Notes: a model not told the origin generated them from the letters alone. A stretch of DNA of 37,763 nucleotides from Gemmatimonadaceae bacterium (GCA_025934075.1 JAICYT010000008.1:1-37763), one strand, 5' to 3'; positions 16,335-24,995 are shown, numbered from the stretch's first letter. Program-made: numbers and translations.

Positions 16335-16832
16335 GTGCCCGTTTGGCTTCGTGCAGTTGCATTTCTCGTTGTGGTGCCAGGAACGATCGCGGGGTGGGTT
16401 CCATGGTATGTCGCCGGAGCGCCGCCGCTTTGGACAGACGACGGACGAATCGGCGCTCGATCGACCGCGGCGCTCGTTGCGGCGCTCGGCTTATCCATTC
16501 TCTTGTGGACGGCGATCGACTTCGTTCGTCGCGGGCGCGGAACTCCGGCTCCATACGATCCCCCGCGCTCATTGGTGACGTCGGGCTTGTACCAATTGAC
16601 GCGAAATCCAATGTACGTCGGCGTCGTGACCATCATCGTCGGACAAGCGCTGTGGTTCGCCTCGAGCGCCGTTCTGATTTACGCGGCGCTGGTTGCCCTG
16701 GCATTCCACGCACGAGTCGTGATTTACGAGGAGCCGCTGCTGAGGCGGATATTCGGGACGGCATTCGCGGACTACTGCGCTTACGTTCCGCGCTGGCTGC
16801 CTCGTCTGAGGCGTCCGGCACGGACGCCGTGA
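16335..16832 (+). CDS. Isoprenylcysteine carboxyl methyltransferase-like membrane protein
   Basis: A 165-residue integral membrane protein of the ICMT/phospholipid methyltransferase-like group, with about four helices (AVAFLVVVPGTIAGWVPWY, ALVAALGLSILLWTAI, and two around VTIIVGQALWF and AVLIYAALVALAF). The family signature is present: VTSGLYQLTRNPMYVG, then EEPLLRRIFGTAFADYCAYVPRWLP. Bacterial members methylate unknown lipids or thiols with SAM. The GTG at 16335 is preceded by CGGAGG (16325-16330); the frame further upstream is Arg-rich and overlaps the SBP56-like gene. It is the last gene of the packed plus-strand set. Confidence 0.85.
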   Translation: MPVWLRAVAFLVVVPGTIAGWVPWYVAGAPPLWTDDGRIGARSTAALVAALGLSILLWTAIDFVRRGRGTPAPYDPPRSLVTSGLYQLTRNPMYVGVVTIIVGQALWFASSAVLIYAALVALAFHARVVIYEEPLLRRIFGTAFADYCAYVPRWLPRLRRPARTP

Positions 16833-16860
16833 TCACGCCGATTCGAGGCCGGTAACGACA

Positions 16861-16898
16861 GGCGCGGGTGAGTGCGAGAATCTCGCACTACCCGCGCC
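16861..16898. terminator. Strong bidirectional hairpin
   Basis: A long stem (about 17 pairs: 16861-16869 with 16890-16898 and 16871-16879 with 16881-16889) with one bulged G at 16870. It lies between the ICMT-like gene and the convergent LVIVD gene. No T run follows on the plus strand. Confidence 0.65.
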
Positions 16899-16924
16899 GA
16901 CCGAACTTTCGTCGAGCTAGAACC

Positions 16925-18970
16925 TTACCGCGACGCGTTCGCCAGATCGCGGACGGCGCTCGCGAGCATCGTCACTTTCTTTGAATCGGACGAACCGCGG
17001 ACATCGCTGTCCAACTGTGTCGCAAGCTGCGTCAACGCATCGCGTCGCTGCCCACCCGACGCCTTCTCCGCGCTCGTCAATGCATCGCGCACGGCCGAGA
17101 TGCGACCGCTCGCCAATCCGTTCGAGCGCTGAAGTTGGTCGACGTAGGCGCGTGCCAAGGCGAATGTCGGCGGCCAAACGAACTTCGGCTGACCCTGCGT
17201 GTTCAGATAATCCAGATGCACCGATCTCGCGGCGTCGATCTCGTTCTGCGTGAGCAACGGGCTCGGCAAGAGCTCGAAGACGTCCAACCCGCGCGCGATC
17301 TCGGAGCTCACGATCTTACCGTTGTACCAGTAGACGGACCACGAGCCGCCCATCGCCATGCGCGAGGCGTCCACCGGACCGCGATCGAAGAACGCGATCT
17401 CCTTCGCATGCGCGCCATCGGTCCAATCGAACACGGAGATGCCACCTTGATACCAGGCCTGGACCATCACGTCGCGGCCCGGGATCGGAATGAGCGAACC
17501 GTTGTGCGCCACGCAGTTTTCTTGCGAGGTCTGCGGAGCGGGCATCTTGTAGTAGCCTTGAAAGACGAGCTTCTTGTTCGCGTCGATGTTGAAGATCGCG
17601 TCGGCGCCCCATTGCTTCGGGTCGGTCGCACGACACTTCGGTTGACCACCGCCGCCCCATTCGTCGGAGAACAGCACCTTGGTACCGTCGTTGTTGAATG
17701 TCGCGGAGTGCCAATATGAGAAGTTCGAATCAGACGCCGCGGCGACACGCACCGGATTCGTTGGGTTGCTGATGTCGAGCAGGAAGCCGTAGCCTTCGCA
17801 CGCGCCGCCGGCATAACCGATCGCCGGGTAGAGCGTGATGTCAGGGCACTGCGTTGGCCCAGGCTTCGGCCCAGTCGACGCCGCCGTCTGTCCAATCATC
17901 TTCGCGATCATGCCCGGGATTGCCGCACGCAACGCGGCACTGTCGGCTCCCGTCGGCGCACCGGACCCGCCGCGCGCCTTGACGACGCTGTCGAGCATCG
18001 GCTTCGTGAAATTGGGCGGAAGAACCATCTCCTGGCCCATCACGTTCGCGATGAAATCGCCGCGCGCGCGCGCGGCATTGATCTCGGCGATGTCGGCCGG
18101 CGCTGCACCGTGAGTGGCCGGCGCGGTGAGATCGTTGAAGATGCGCGGCGAGCTGACAATCGCCGCCTGCTCTGGGTGCGCGAGCGGAACCTTGATCACT
18201 TCGATGCGGAACTTCACCGAGTTCGGATCATTTGGGTCGTTGCTCGAGTAGCAGCCCGACAGCTCGCTCGGCGAGCGCGGCGGTGCTGAGCCGGAGACGT
18301 ACACATACACATTGTTCGGGTCCTTCGGATCGACGAGCAACGAGTGCGTATGCGAGCCGCGGCACGTCTGCACGTTGGCGACGTTTCGCGGATGAGCGAT
18401 GTCGGTGATGTCGAAGATGCGAACGCCACGGATGCGCTCCTTGCTCACCGTGTCCTTCACACCTTCGCCACCGCAGTCGATGCGCCCCGTGTTTCCTTCC
18501 GCCGAGACGAAGAGGAGATTCTTGTAGACGGAGACGTCGCTCTGCGACGCCGGACAGTAGTTCCCGACCTTGAGCGTCGGCTGCGCCGGATTCGAGATAT
18601 CCCAGATCTGATAGCCGTTGTAGTTGCCCTGAATGACGTACGGGCCTGTGAACGCGATGTCCGAGTTCGTGCTGCCCATGAACTTCTCGGACGGCTTCGT
18701 CGTGGATACGAGACGGAGATTCCACGCCGCTTGGCCGGCGTCCCATAAGCCGGCGCGCAAACCAACGCGAGGGTCGGGACTCGGCGCCGACGCCGATTGC
18801 ATGACGCCCATGCCCGATGGTGTCGGGCCGGCGCTCATCGAGCCGCTGTGACCGCACGCAGCGACTGCCGACGCGCCAATCAGCAGTGAGACCTTGATTG
18901 TCGTCGGAACAGCGCCTGGTCGCGTCCACGAATGACCGGGACGCGAGTGCGCTTCATGTACGAATTCCAT
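16925..18970 (-). CDS. LVIVD-repeat beta-propeller lipoprotein
   Basis: A 681-residue exported protein. After an unusually long basic N-terminus, a hydrophobic segment (KVSLLIGASAVAAC) gives a lipobox with Cys39. Several LVIVD-type propeller blades can be seen: YQIWDISNPAQPTLKVGNY, VRIFDITDIAHPRNVANV, GFLLDISNPTNPVRVAAAS and ISVFDWTDGAHAKEIAFF. A Pro/Ala/Gly-rich insert of about 100 residues sits between the second and third clear blades. The C-terminal 90 residues are helical. The ATG at 18970 is preceded by AGAGGAA. It is downstream of the DUF305 gene by 53 bases on the same strand, so one operon is likely. The propeller group has no known enzymatic role; surface binding is possible. Confidence 0.82.
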   Translation of the reverse strand: MEFVHEAHSRPGHSWTRPGAVPTTIKVSLLIGASAVAACGHSGSMSAGPTPSGMGVMQSASAPSPDPRVGLRAGLWDAGQAAWNLRLVSTTKPSEKFMGSTNSDIAFTGPYVIQGNYNGYQIWDISNPAQPTLKVGNYCPASQSDVSVYKNLLFVSAEGNTGRIDCGGEGVKDTVSKERIRGVRIFDITDIAHPRNVANVQTCRGSHTHSLLVDPKDPNNVYVYVSGSAPPRSPSELSGCYSSNDPNDPNSVKFRIEVIKVPLAHPEQAAIVSSPRIFNDLTAPATHGAAPADIAEINAARARGDFIANVMGQEMVLPPNFTKPMLDSVVKARGGSGAPTGADSAALRAAIPGMIAKMIGQTAASTGPKPGPTQCPDITLYPAIGYAGGACEGYGFLLDISNPTNPVRVAAASDSNFSYWHSATFNNDGTKVLFSDEWGGGGQPKCRATDPKQWGADAIFNIDANKKLVFQGYYKMPAPQTSQENCVAHNGSLIPIPGRDVMVQAWYQGGISVFDWTDGAHAKEIAFFDRGPVDASRMAMGGSWSVYWYNGKIVSSEIARGLDVFELLPSPLLTQNEIDAARSVHLDYLNTQGQPKFVWPPTFALARAYVDQLQRSNGLASGRISAVRDALTSAEKASGGQRRDALTQLATQLDSDVRGSSDSKKVTMLASAVRDLANASR

Positions 18971-19023
18971 GGTTGATTCCTCTGATGGGACGGAGTGGGT
19001 CCTACGATGTTCATCAACAATCT

Positions 19024-19713
19024 TTACGGAGCGTGGCCTTCGATCGCGAGGGCGACGAGCATTCGCTGCATGCGCGCGATCTCGGTTGTTTGATCGACGT
19101 TGACGTCGGACGCGAACTTGAACACCAGCTCGTCCTGGGCGGCGCCGTTCGTCGCGAACAGCTCCTTCACCATCTGAGTCGCGCCGGTGTGATGCTGGAT
19201 CATGAACCTGAGGAACAAACGGTCGAATTCCGGTCCTCTCGCTTGATCGAGCTGCTTCATCTGCTCGTCAGTGAGCATACCCGGCATGAGCATCTCGTGC
19301 TCCATGCCGCCCATCTGCATTTTCATGGGACCCGGAACCGCCGGCGGCACAGGTTGTCCACGATCGCGCAGCCAATTCTGCATGGTCGCGATCTCGTCCT
19401 GCTGGGCGTTGATGATTCGCTCGGCAAGCGTGCGTATCGACTGGCTGGCACCGTGAGTCGGCGCCATCTTCGACATCACGATTGCCTGCGCATGGTGGCC
19501 GATCATGCCCGTCATGAAGTGGATGTCGGCCGCGGTGTACGGATAGCGCGCGCTGTCGGCTCTCGCTTTCGCGATGAAAGCCGCGTCGCTTTGGCTGGCG
19601 GTCGCCGATTGCGGCGACGTTCGGACCGCTGTGCGGTTGGTGCTTCCGCATGCCGCAACGGCAACGGCGACAAGCAGCGTCGCTCCAGCTGCTCGAGTCT
19701 GTGATGGTATCAT
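19024..19713 (-). CDS. DUF305 lipoprotein (ferritin-like four-helix type)
   Basis: A 229-residue predicted lipoprotein. The signal peptide (RAAGATLLVAVAVAAC) ends at Cys22. The DUF305 core is clear: DIHFMTGMIGHHAQAIVMSKM, RIINAQQDEIATMQNWL, and a second unit RFMIQHHTGATQMVKELF. His/Met-rich segments (MKMQMGGMEHEM) suggest metal binding, and DUF305 proteins are often found beside copper-handling genes. The ATG at 19713 is chosen for the signal peptide; the frame continues upstream with unlikely sequence. It is first in a two-gene operon with the LVIVD propeller, with a sigma-70-like promoter candidate upstream. Confidence 0.87.
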   Translation of the reverse strand: MIPSQTRAAGATLLVAVAVAACGSTNRTAVRTSPQSATASQSDAAFIAKARADSARYPYTAADIHFMTGMIGHHAQAIVMSKMAPTHGASQSIRTLAERIINAQQDEIATMQNWLRDRGQPVPPAVPGPMKMQMGGMEHEMLMPGMLTDEQMKQLDQARGPEFDRLFLRFMIQHHTGATQMVKELFATNGAAQDELVFKFASDVNVDQTTEIARMQRMLVALAIEGHAP

Positions 19714-19774
19714 TTCAATCAGTCCTGTTGAGCCGGCTAGTTTCGGGCCCGGCGAAGTCCTGCTTGAATGATAG

Positions 19775-19802
19775 ATATTAGCACGGTGCGGTGGGTTGGT
19801 AA
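19775..19802 (-). promoter_or_regulatory. Candidate sigma-70-like promoter for the DUF305-LVIVD operon
   Basis: Read on the minus strand, TTACCA (19797-19802) and TAATAT (19775-19780) are separated by 16 bases. They lie about 60 bases before the DUF305 start, in one of the most AT-rich patches of this GC-rich window. Found by eye; not scored against a model. Confidence 0.4.
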
Positions 19803-19892
19803 GCGGGTTCGGCGGGGTTTCGATGCAGCCGTGCAAGGTCTTACAACATGCCAACGATCTGGCATCAACGCTGGCGTTCAGGGAGACGCGGA

Positions 19893-21356
19893 ATGGGCGA
19901 GCTAGTCAAGGCCACGGGATGGTCGTGTCTCTTCGTTGCAACGGTGGCGCTTCCCGTCCTGGGCCAAGTCAGACGGGCTGAGCTTTCGACTGCCGACTCG
20001 GCGCTGATCGGTCGGATCTTGCTCGCCGAGGACCGGCGCGATTCGACAGACGGCGCGTTGGCTGAAGGGAGTCGGCATGCCGACTCACGCGTCCGGGTGC
20101 TCGCGCGACGCGCGCTCGGACGCATCAGGGATCCTCAATTCGCGGCGCGCGATTCCCTGCCCCCGCTACCGGCGCCGAAGCCGTGGTCTGAACCGCCGTG
20201 GCGGTTGCGCCTCCGTGCGTTGACTGCAATGCGAAGTGACTGCGCCGCCCTGGCTACGGCCCTCGCCGACAGCGCGTGGCCAGTGAGGCTTCGCGCGGCG
20301 GATCTCGCTTCAGCACCGTGCGCCAGCGACAATGCGCTCGTCGCACCACTCGATGCGTGGGTCGATGCGCTTCCGGCAAGCACCGCAACGAGAAAACCCG
20401 GCGGCGTCTCATGGCACGCGGCGGCGCACGCGATCGTCGCGCTCTCCAGTCTCCGTCCGGACGACGCGCGCGCACGACTCGGCAAGCTCGCCAGCCACAA
20501 GCAATGGCAAGTCCGCGCATACGCCGCACGCGCGGCGGCGGTGGTGTCGGACACGACGCACCTTCGCACGCTCGCGAGCGACAGCAATGACAACGTCCGC
20601 GAGGCCGCCATCGAAGGATTGGCCAAGCTGACCGGCCACGCCGACGACGCGCTCTTCGTGGCAGCACTTCATTCGAGCGGCGCGCAGGTCGTTCGCGCCG
20701 CGGCAGTCGCGCTCAAAGGCTCGCCGCGATCCGACGTTCGTGCTGCGGCAAACGCCGCGTTCGAGGAGTGGGTCGCTCGCCAGAACGCGTCGGCACATGA
20801 CGCACGCGTCGCACTGCTCGAGGCTGCGGGCCGACCAGCGAGCGACGACCGTCCGCCCGCCATCCGCGTCGAGCTCCCGCCGCAAGCTGTCGCGCTCGCA
20901 CTTGGCGCCGACAAGCGGTTGCGAGTCGTCATGTCGCCAGCGAGCGGAGGCGGATCATTCATCGTTCGACTGCGGGGCGACGTCGCGCCGATGACGGCGG
21001 GGCGCATTCTCGCTCTCGCGCGGGGCGGTTACTACGATGGTTTGACGTGGCACCGCGTCGAGCACGATTTCGTGATTCAGGGCGGAAGCCCGGGCGCAAA
21101 TGAGTATGTCGGATATGCACAAGCGTTGCGTGACGAGCTCGGAACGGTGCCGCACGTGCGAGGCACGGTCGGCGTGAGCACGCGCGGCCACGACACCGGG
21201 GATGCGCAATGGTTCGTGAATTTGAGAGACAATCTTCGCCTGGGTCGCGACTACACGGTCTTCGGCGACGTCATCGAGGGAATCGACGTCGTCGACGGCA
21301 TTCTCGAAGGTGACGTGATCGCGAGGATTGAAGAGGTGGGAGGAGCAAATGGTTGA
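19893..21356 (+). CDS. Exported cyclophilin-type peptidyl-prolyl isomerase with HEAT-like repeats
   Basis: A 487-residue exported protein. The ATG at 19893 gives a signal peptide (ATGWSCLFVATVALPVLGQ) and has GGGAGA about 8 bases upstream; the ATG at 19848 is a weaker choice. The N-terminal ~300 residues are Ala/Arg/Leu-rich helical HEAT-like repeats (for example VRVLARRALGRIRDPQ, WQVRAYAARAAAVVSDTTHL, DNVREAAIEGLAKL). The C-terminal domain is a cyclophilin (YYDGLTWHRVEHDFVIQGG, GDAQWFVNL, YTVFGDVIEGIDVVDGI). It is probably a periplasmic folding factor with a protein-binding scaffold. The stop overlaps the MOSC gene by 8 bases. Confidence 0.88.
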   Translation: MGELVKATGWSCLFVATVALPVLGQVRRAELSTADSALIGRILLAEDRRDSTDGALAEGSRHADSRVRVLARRALGRIRDPQFAARDSLPPLPAPKPWSEPPWRLRLRALTAMRSDCAALATALADSAWPVRLRAADLASAPCASDNALVAPLDAWVDALPASTATRKPGGVSWHAAAHAIVALSSLRPDDARARLGKLASHKQWQVRAYAARAAAVVSDTTHLRTLASDSNDNVREAAIEGLAKLTGHADDALFVAALHSSGAQVVRAAAVALKGSPRSDVRAAANAAFEEWVARQNASAHDARVALLEAAGRPASDDRPPAIRVELPPQAVALALGADKRLRVVMSPASGGGSFIVRLRGDVAPMTAGRILALARGGYYDGLTWHRVEHDFVIQGGSPGANEYVGYAQALRDELGTVPHVRGTVGVSTRGHDTGDAQWFVNLRDNLRLGRDYTVFGDVIEGIDVVDGILEGDVIARIEEVGGANG

Positions 21357-21960
21357 CACATCAGACCGCCGAGATGTTCAACGCCGCGAACATGTGGCGG
21401 CAGCGTCGCCCAGCATCATGAGCGGATTTGTCGTCGCCGTGTCGCGCAGTGCGACGCACAGCTTCAGCAAGACGAACGAGCCGGCGATTCGACTCGTCGT
21501 TGGGCTGGGCGTCGACGGCGACGCGCATCAAGGAGTAACGGTCAAGCATCGCTCACGCGTCGCGCGCGATCCGAACCAGCCGAATCTGCGGCAAGTCCAT
21601 CTCATCCAAGCGGAACTGCATGATGAGCTTCGCCAGACGGGATTCGAGCTGCAGCCCGGCGAGATGGGAGAAAACATCACCACGCGCGGCATCGACCTCT
21701 CGTCGCTTCCGACAGGAACGCGACTTCACATTGGACACGACGCCGTGGTCGAGATTACCGGGCTTCGGAATCCGTGCGTTCAGATCGATCGCCACCAGAC
21801 CGGTTTGCTCTCGGCTGTGGCCATGCGCGATGAGCAGGGCATGGTGGTCCGCAAGGCAGGCGTGATGAGCATCGTCATCGCGGGCGGAGAAATCTCGCCC
21901 GGAGATCGGATCGACGTCGCTCTTCCCGCGGAGCCGCACATGTCACTGGGAGTTGTTTGA
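21349..21960 (+). CDS. MOSC-domain protein
   Basis: A 203-residue cytoplasmic protein with a MOSC fold (molybdenum cofactor sulfurase C-terminal type, as in YiiM-like proteins). Visible motifs are GLGVDGDAHQGVTVKHRSR, RQVHLIQAELHDEL, QPGEMGENITTRGIDL, and LRNPCVQIDRHQ with the conserved Cys expected to carry sulfur or molybdenum cofactor. The ATG at 21349 follows a strong GGGAGGAG and overlaps the end of the cyclophilin gene. YiiM-type members act in reduction of N-hydroxylated compounds; the substrate here is not known. The nucleotidyltransferase gene starts 2 bases after its stop. Confidence 0.88.
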   Translation: MVDTSDRRDVQRREHVAAASPSIMSGFVVAVSRSATHSFSKTNEPAIRLVVGLGVDGDAHQGVTVKHRSRVARDPNQPNLRQVHLIQAELHDELRQTGFELQPGEMGENITTRGIDLSSLPTGTRLHIGHDAVVEITGLRNPCVQIDRHQTGLLSAVAMRDEQGMVVRKAGVMSIVIAGGEISPGDRIDVALPAEPHMSLGVV

Positions 21961-21962
21961 GC

Positions 21963-22730
21963 ATGGATGGGCGGCTCTCCAAATGTCGCTGGCCCGATTT
22001 ACCGGCCCCGTACGACGCAGCGTTGCGTGAGGCGACCGCAGAGGTATTCGAGGTGGCGGAGCCCATCGGAATCATTGCCACCGGCACGATCATTCGCGGC
22101 ACTGCACATGCGGCGAGTGATCTCGACATCTACGTAGTTCACCCCGCCGCATTTCGTCGCCGCATTCAGCGATTCTTTCGCGGAGTGCCCGCAGAGATTT
22201 TCATCAATCCGCCGCACGCGGTTCGATCGTACTTTCAGGAAGAGCATCGGGATGCGCGTCCGATCACGGCACACATGATCGCGACCGGCGTCGTCATCTG
22301 GCAATCGGATGCTGTCATCGACGAATTACGAGCCGAGGCAGTACAATGGCTCGCGCGCCAAAGCGAATTTCCGGAGGATGCACTTCTCCGCGCGCGATAT
22401 GGTGCGGCATCGCGCCTCGAGGATGGTTTCGATCTGATTGGCACTGACTCGGCGAGCGCGAACATGTTATTGACACTCGCGGTCGTCTGCATGCTCGAGA
22501 TCGAATGTCGAAAGCGATCGGGACGCATTCCTCGCGGCAAGGATTTGTTGGCGACGATCGAAGAGCTCACCCCGCAGCTTGGCGCGCTCGCGAAATCGTT
22601 CTTTACCGCCCAGAGCGACGTCGAAAGGCGGGCATGCGCCGAGTCGATCGCCGATCGCACGATCGAGGCGCGAGGATTCTTTGCGTGGGATTCGGGGCCG
22701 GAACCGTTTCCCGAGAGCGAGAGGCAATGA
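21963..22730 (+). CDS. Nucleotidyltransferase-domain protein
   Basis: A 255-residue protein with an N-terminal polymerase-beta-type nucleotidyltransferase fold. The catalytic signature GTIIRGTAHAASDLDIYVV has Gly-Thr at 41-42 and Asp53-x-Asp55 for metal binding. The C-terminal ~150 residues are helical (LLTLAVVCMLEIECRKRSGR and LLATIEELTPQLGALAKSFF), as in HEPN-like or aminoglycoside-nucleotidyltransferase-like partners. The ATG at 21963 is chosen, with GGGAG about 10 bases upstream; a TTG at 21957 overlaps the MOSC stop. It could modify a small molecule, RNA or protein. It is translated in a tight run with the cyclophilin and MOSC genes. Confidence 0.8.
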   Translation: MDGRLSKCRWPDLPAPYDAALREATAEVFEVAEPIGIIATGTIIRGTAHAASDLDIYVVHPAAFRRRIQRFFRGVPAEIFINPPHAVRSYFQEEHRDARPITAHMIATGVVIWQSDAVIDELRAEAVQWLARQSEFPEDALLRARYGAASRLEDGFDLIGTDSASANMLLTLAVVCMLEIECRKRSGRIPRGKDLLATIEELTPQLGALAKSFFTAQSDVERRACAESIADRTIEARGFFAWDSGPEPFPESERQ

Positions 22731-22767
22731 AAAGTGGCAGGAGCACACTCGAATGCGCTCCTGCCAC
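22727..22767 (-). terminator. Intrinsic terminator of the exported DinB gene
   Basis: A perfect 11-bp stem (22734-22744 with 22757-22767) with a 12-base loop. On the minus strand it is followed by TTTTCATT. It lies 17 bases beyond the minus-strand DinB stop and may also end the plus-strand nucleotidyltransferase transcript. Confidence 0.75.
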
Positions 22768-22783
22768 GTTGATCAAGCCAGGA

Positions 22784-23311
22784 CTACGGCTTCTTCGCTG
22801 TCGGCGGAAGAATGCCGTTGAGCCGGAGATAGATCGCGCTCTGGCTGTAGTGATCCGCCCAGTCGCCGGTCGTGATGATGATGAGGCCGGCACGCGTCGT
22901 TGGTTCCTTCATGAACGACAGCTTGATTGGCTCAGCCAGCTTCGAGTCGTCGAGCTTCGCGAGCGCCTCATTACAGAAGTCGAATGTCTCCTTCAAACGT
23001 GCAACCCGCGCTTCCTTCGTCGCCGTCGGCGCGAGCTTTTCCCGTGTCGGAGCTTTGACGCCGCCCAGTAAACCGCAGAACATGTCGTTGCCGCCCGCCA
23101 GATGGTTTACGATATCGCCGTAGCTCATCTGCGCTGGCGTCGGCTTGAACGAGTATTTGTCGGCCGGCATCAACTCGGCGGCCGCAACAAGATTTTTCCC
23201 CTCCTCGCGCGCATAGTCGCGAAAGGCCGAGGCGACGGGAGCCTGCTGTGCCGCAGCAAGCCGCGGAAGGACCATGACGGCGATCGTGAGAATCGGAATT
23301 CGAATACGCAT
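22784..23311 (-). CDS. Exported DinB-family protein
   Basis: A 175-residue DinB-fold protein with a Sec signal peptide (MRIRIPILTIAVMVLPRLAAAQQ), unlike the cytoplasmic one at 13054. Candidate metal-binding histidines are in DIVNHLAGGND and DWADHYSQSAIYLRLNG. The segment SFKPTPAQMSYGDIVNHL is typical of exported DinB proteins in Acidobacteria and Gemmatimonadota. The ATG at 23311 is chosen for the signal peptide; the open frame upstream is Arg-rich. It lies 52 bases downstream of the flavoprotein gene on the same strand, so they may be cotranscribed. Function unknown. Confidence 0.83.
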   Translation of the reverse strand: MRIRIPILTIAVMVLPRLAAAQQAPVASAFRDYAREEGKNLVAAAELMPADKYSFKPTPAQMSYGDIVNHLAGGNDMFCGLLGGVKAPTREKLAPTATKEARVARLKETFDFCNEALAKLDDSKLAEPIKLSFMKEPTTRAGLIIITTGDWADHYSQSAIYLRLNGILPPTAKKP

Positions 23312-23363
23312 AGGAGTCACTCGGATTGGGGTGAACGAGACGATGCGGCCAAGAGGTTGAAGT

Positions 23364-24995
23364 CTAAGTGGTGCCGCGGCCACGGCCGCGACCGCGCGCA
23401 CTGGTATCCGCCGGAGCGGGCGGTGGAGTCGGCTCGAAGTCGTGTTCAGGAATCTTGAATGCTTTGGCGACGGCCGGATCGCCGACATCGCCGAGCGCTC
23501 GTTGCGCGATGTATTCACCGATGACCGGACCAAACTTGAAGCCTTCGGCGTTTCCACCTCCGGCGATCAGTACGTTCGACATCTTGGGGTGGTGATCCAC
23601 GATGAAGTTGCGGCTCGAGCTCAACTCGTAATGGCACGAGTGCGTCTGAAGTATGGGCGCGTCCTTCAGCAGCGGAAAGCGATGCGTGACGAAGCGCCGT
23701 GGCCCTTCGATGTGTGGCGCGTCCGCCCAACGATCGCTCGTGTCGGGATCCAGTTGCGCCGGCGGGGTGTTCGCGTTGTTGCCGCCAAAACCACCGCCGC
23801 CACCACCGGCACGCCCACCACCACGACCATTGCTCGCCGCGACCTGGCCCGTTGGAGCGCCGCGTCCGCCGCTGCTGCCGCGACCTTGAGCTCCGCCTTG
23901 TGCAGCTCCTCGGCCCGCTCGTCCTCCGGCGCCTTGAGCACCAGCAGCGCCAGGCGGCGTCGGAGCTCGCTCGCCACCCCGCACTCTGAATCCGCGACTG
24001 TCGACTGGCAACGCGGCCCATCCAGTGACGCCGGGAAAATTGAAGCTCGGGAGATTGGGATACGTGAACCGCTCGTCGCTCGGCGGGGTCCCGAAATAGC
24101 AGACGTAGCCGAGCGGCGTACGCATTTTGTTGGCGAACAGCTCCGGAAACGTCTTTGCGAGCCATGGTCCGGGCGCGAAGACGAACGTGTCGCCGCGGAT
24201 CGTCTGGCCGGTATCGAGCACGATGGACTCGAGCCGTCCATTCGAGATCTGTGATGTCTTCGCGCGGCCGATGACGATCTTCACGCCCTTGTACTCGGCG
24301 ACGGCGGCCACGGTTTGACACGCGCGACGCGCGCGAACGACGCCAGCATCCGGCTCGTAGAGCACCGCGGTGATGTCGTCCATCGAGATGACGGGGAATG
24401 CTTTGCGCACGTCGTCGGGGTTGAGCACGTCATACGGAATCTTGTGCTTGTCCCACCAATGTTTGGTCTTGACCAGATACGGCTCCCAATCCGGACGGAG
24501 CATGAGATCGCCCGTCGTATGGAAGAGATTGAGACGAAGGTCGCGTCCCCAATCCGCATCGAACTGCTTCCAGCGATTCATTGCTTCGCGCGCCCAAAGC
24601 ATCCACAGCTCGGGGCTCTCCGCGCGATCACCGTACGACGAGCGAACGCCGCGTGATTCGTCGCCTGACGTCGACCTGGCGTTGCCGGGGCCATAGGCGT
24701 CGACCATCGTGACCTTGGCGCCCATTTGGCGAAGATACAGCGACGTCCATCCGCCCCACGCGCCGCCGCCAACCACGACCACATCCGCCGATGATCCGCC
24801 GATGAACGGCGTGCGACGCTTGTGGACGAGACCGGGCACGTCGGCAGCGGCCGTCGCGCCAACTCCGCCGAGTAGCAGGAGGCCCGCTCCCGCGCCGGCA
24901 ACCTTGAGAAAGTCCCGTCGCGCGACGTCGGGCTTGTCGCTCGCGGCTGGAACATTCGATGGTGAAGAGGGACCCAAGTTGGAATCGCGCGCCAT
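23364..24995 (-). CDS. Tat-exported FAD-dependent oxidoreductase (DAO/sarcosine-oxidase-like)
   Basis: A 543-residue flavoprotein. The twin-arginine signal is ARRDFLKVAGAGAGLLLLGG (about 26-44). The FAD dinucleotide-binding site is VVVGGGAWGG (about 73-82). The C-terminal FAD region (CHYELSSSRNFIVDHHP, then IAGGGNAEGFKFGPVIGEYIA) matches monomeric sarcosine oxidase. There the aligned cysteine carries FAD covalently, so Cys454 is a candidate flavin attachment site. A Gly/Arg/Ala-rich insert of about 70 residues (340-408) lies in the substrate domain, and the C-terminus is RGRGRGRG. The ATG at 24995 is chosen; a TTG at 25031 is possible. It is divergent from a cytochrome c gene. It probably oxidises an amine or amino acid in the periplasm; the substrate is unknown. 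Confidence 0.88.
   Translation of the reverse strand: MARDSNLGPSSPSNVPAASDKPDVARRDFLKVAGAGAGLLLLGGVGATAAADVPGLVHKRRTPFIGGSSADVVVVGGGAWGGWTSLYLRQMGAKVTMVDAYGPGNARSTSGDESRGVRSSYGDRAESPELWMLWAREAMNRWKQFDADWGRDLRLNLFHTTGDLMLRPDWEPYLVKTKHWWDKHKIPYDVLNPDDVRKAFPVISMDDITAVLYEPDAGVVRARRACQTVAAVAEYKGVKIVIGRAKTSQISNGRLESIVLDTGQTIRGDTFVFAPGPWLAKTFPELFANKMRTPLGYVCYFGTPPSDERFTYPNLPSFNFPGVTGWAALPVDSRGFRVRGGERAPTPPGAAGAQGAGGRAGRGAAQGGAQGRGSSGGRGAPTGQVAASNGRGGGRAGGGGGGFGGNNANTPPAQLDPDTSDRWADAPHIEGPRRFVTHRFPLLKDAPILQTHSCHYELSSSRNFIVDHHPKMSNVLIAGGGNAEGFKFGPVIGEYIAQRALGDVGDPAVAKAFKIPEHDFEPTPPPAPADTSARGRGRGRGTT
23772..23978 (-). repeat. Gly/Arg/Ala-rich low-complexity segment in the flavoprotein
   Basis: Codes for about 69 residues dominated by Gly, Arg, Ala, Gln and Ser (units such as GRGGGRAGGG), placed between two recognisable parts of the oxidoreductase fold. 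Probably a disordered loop. Confidence 0.8.
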
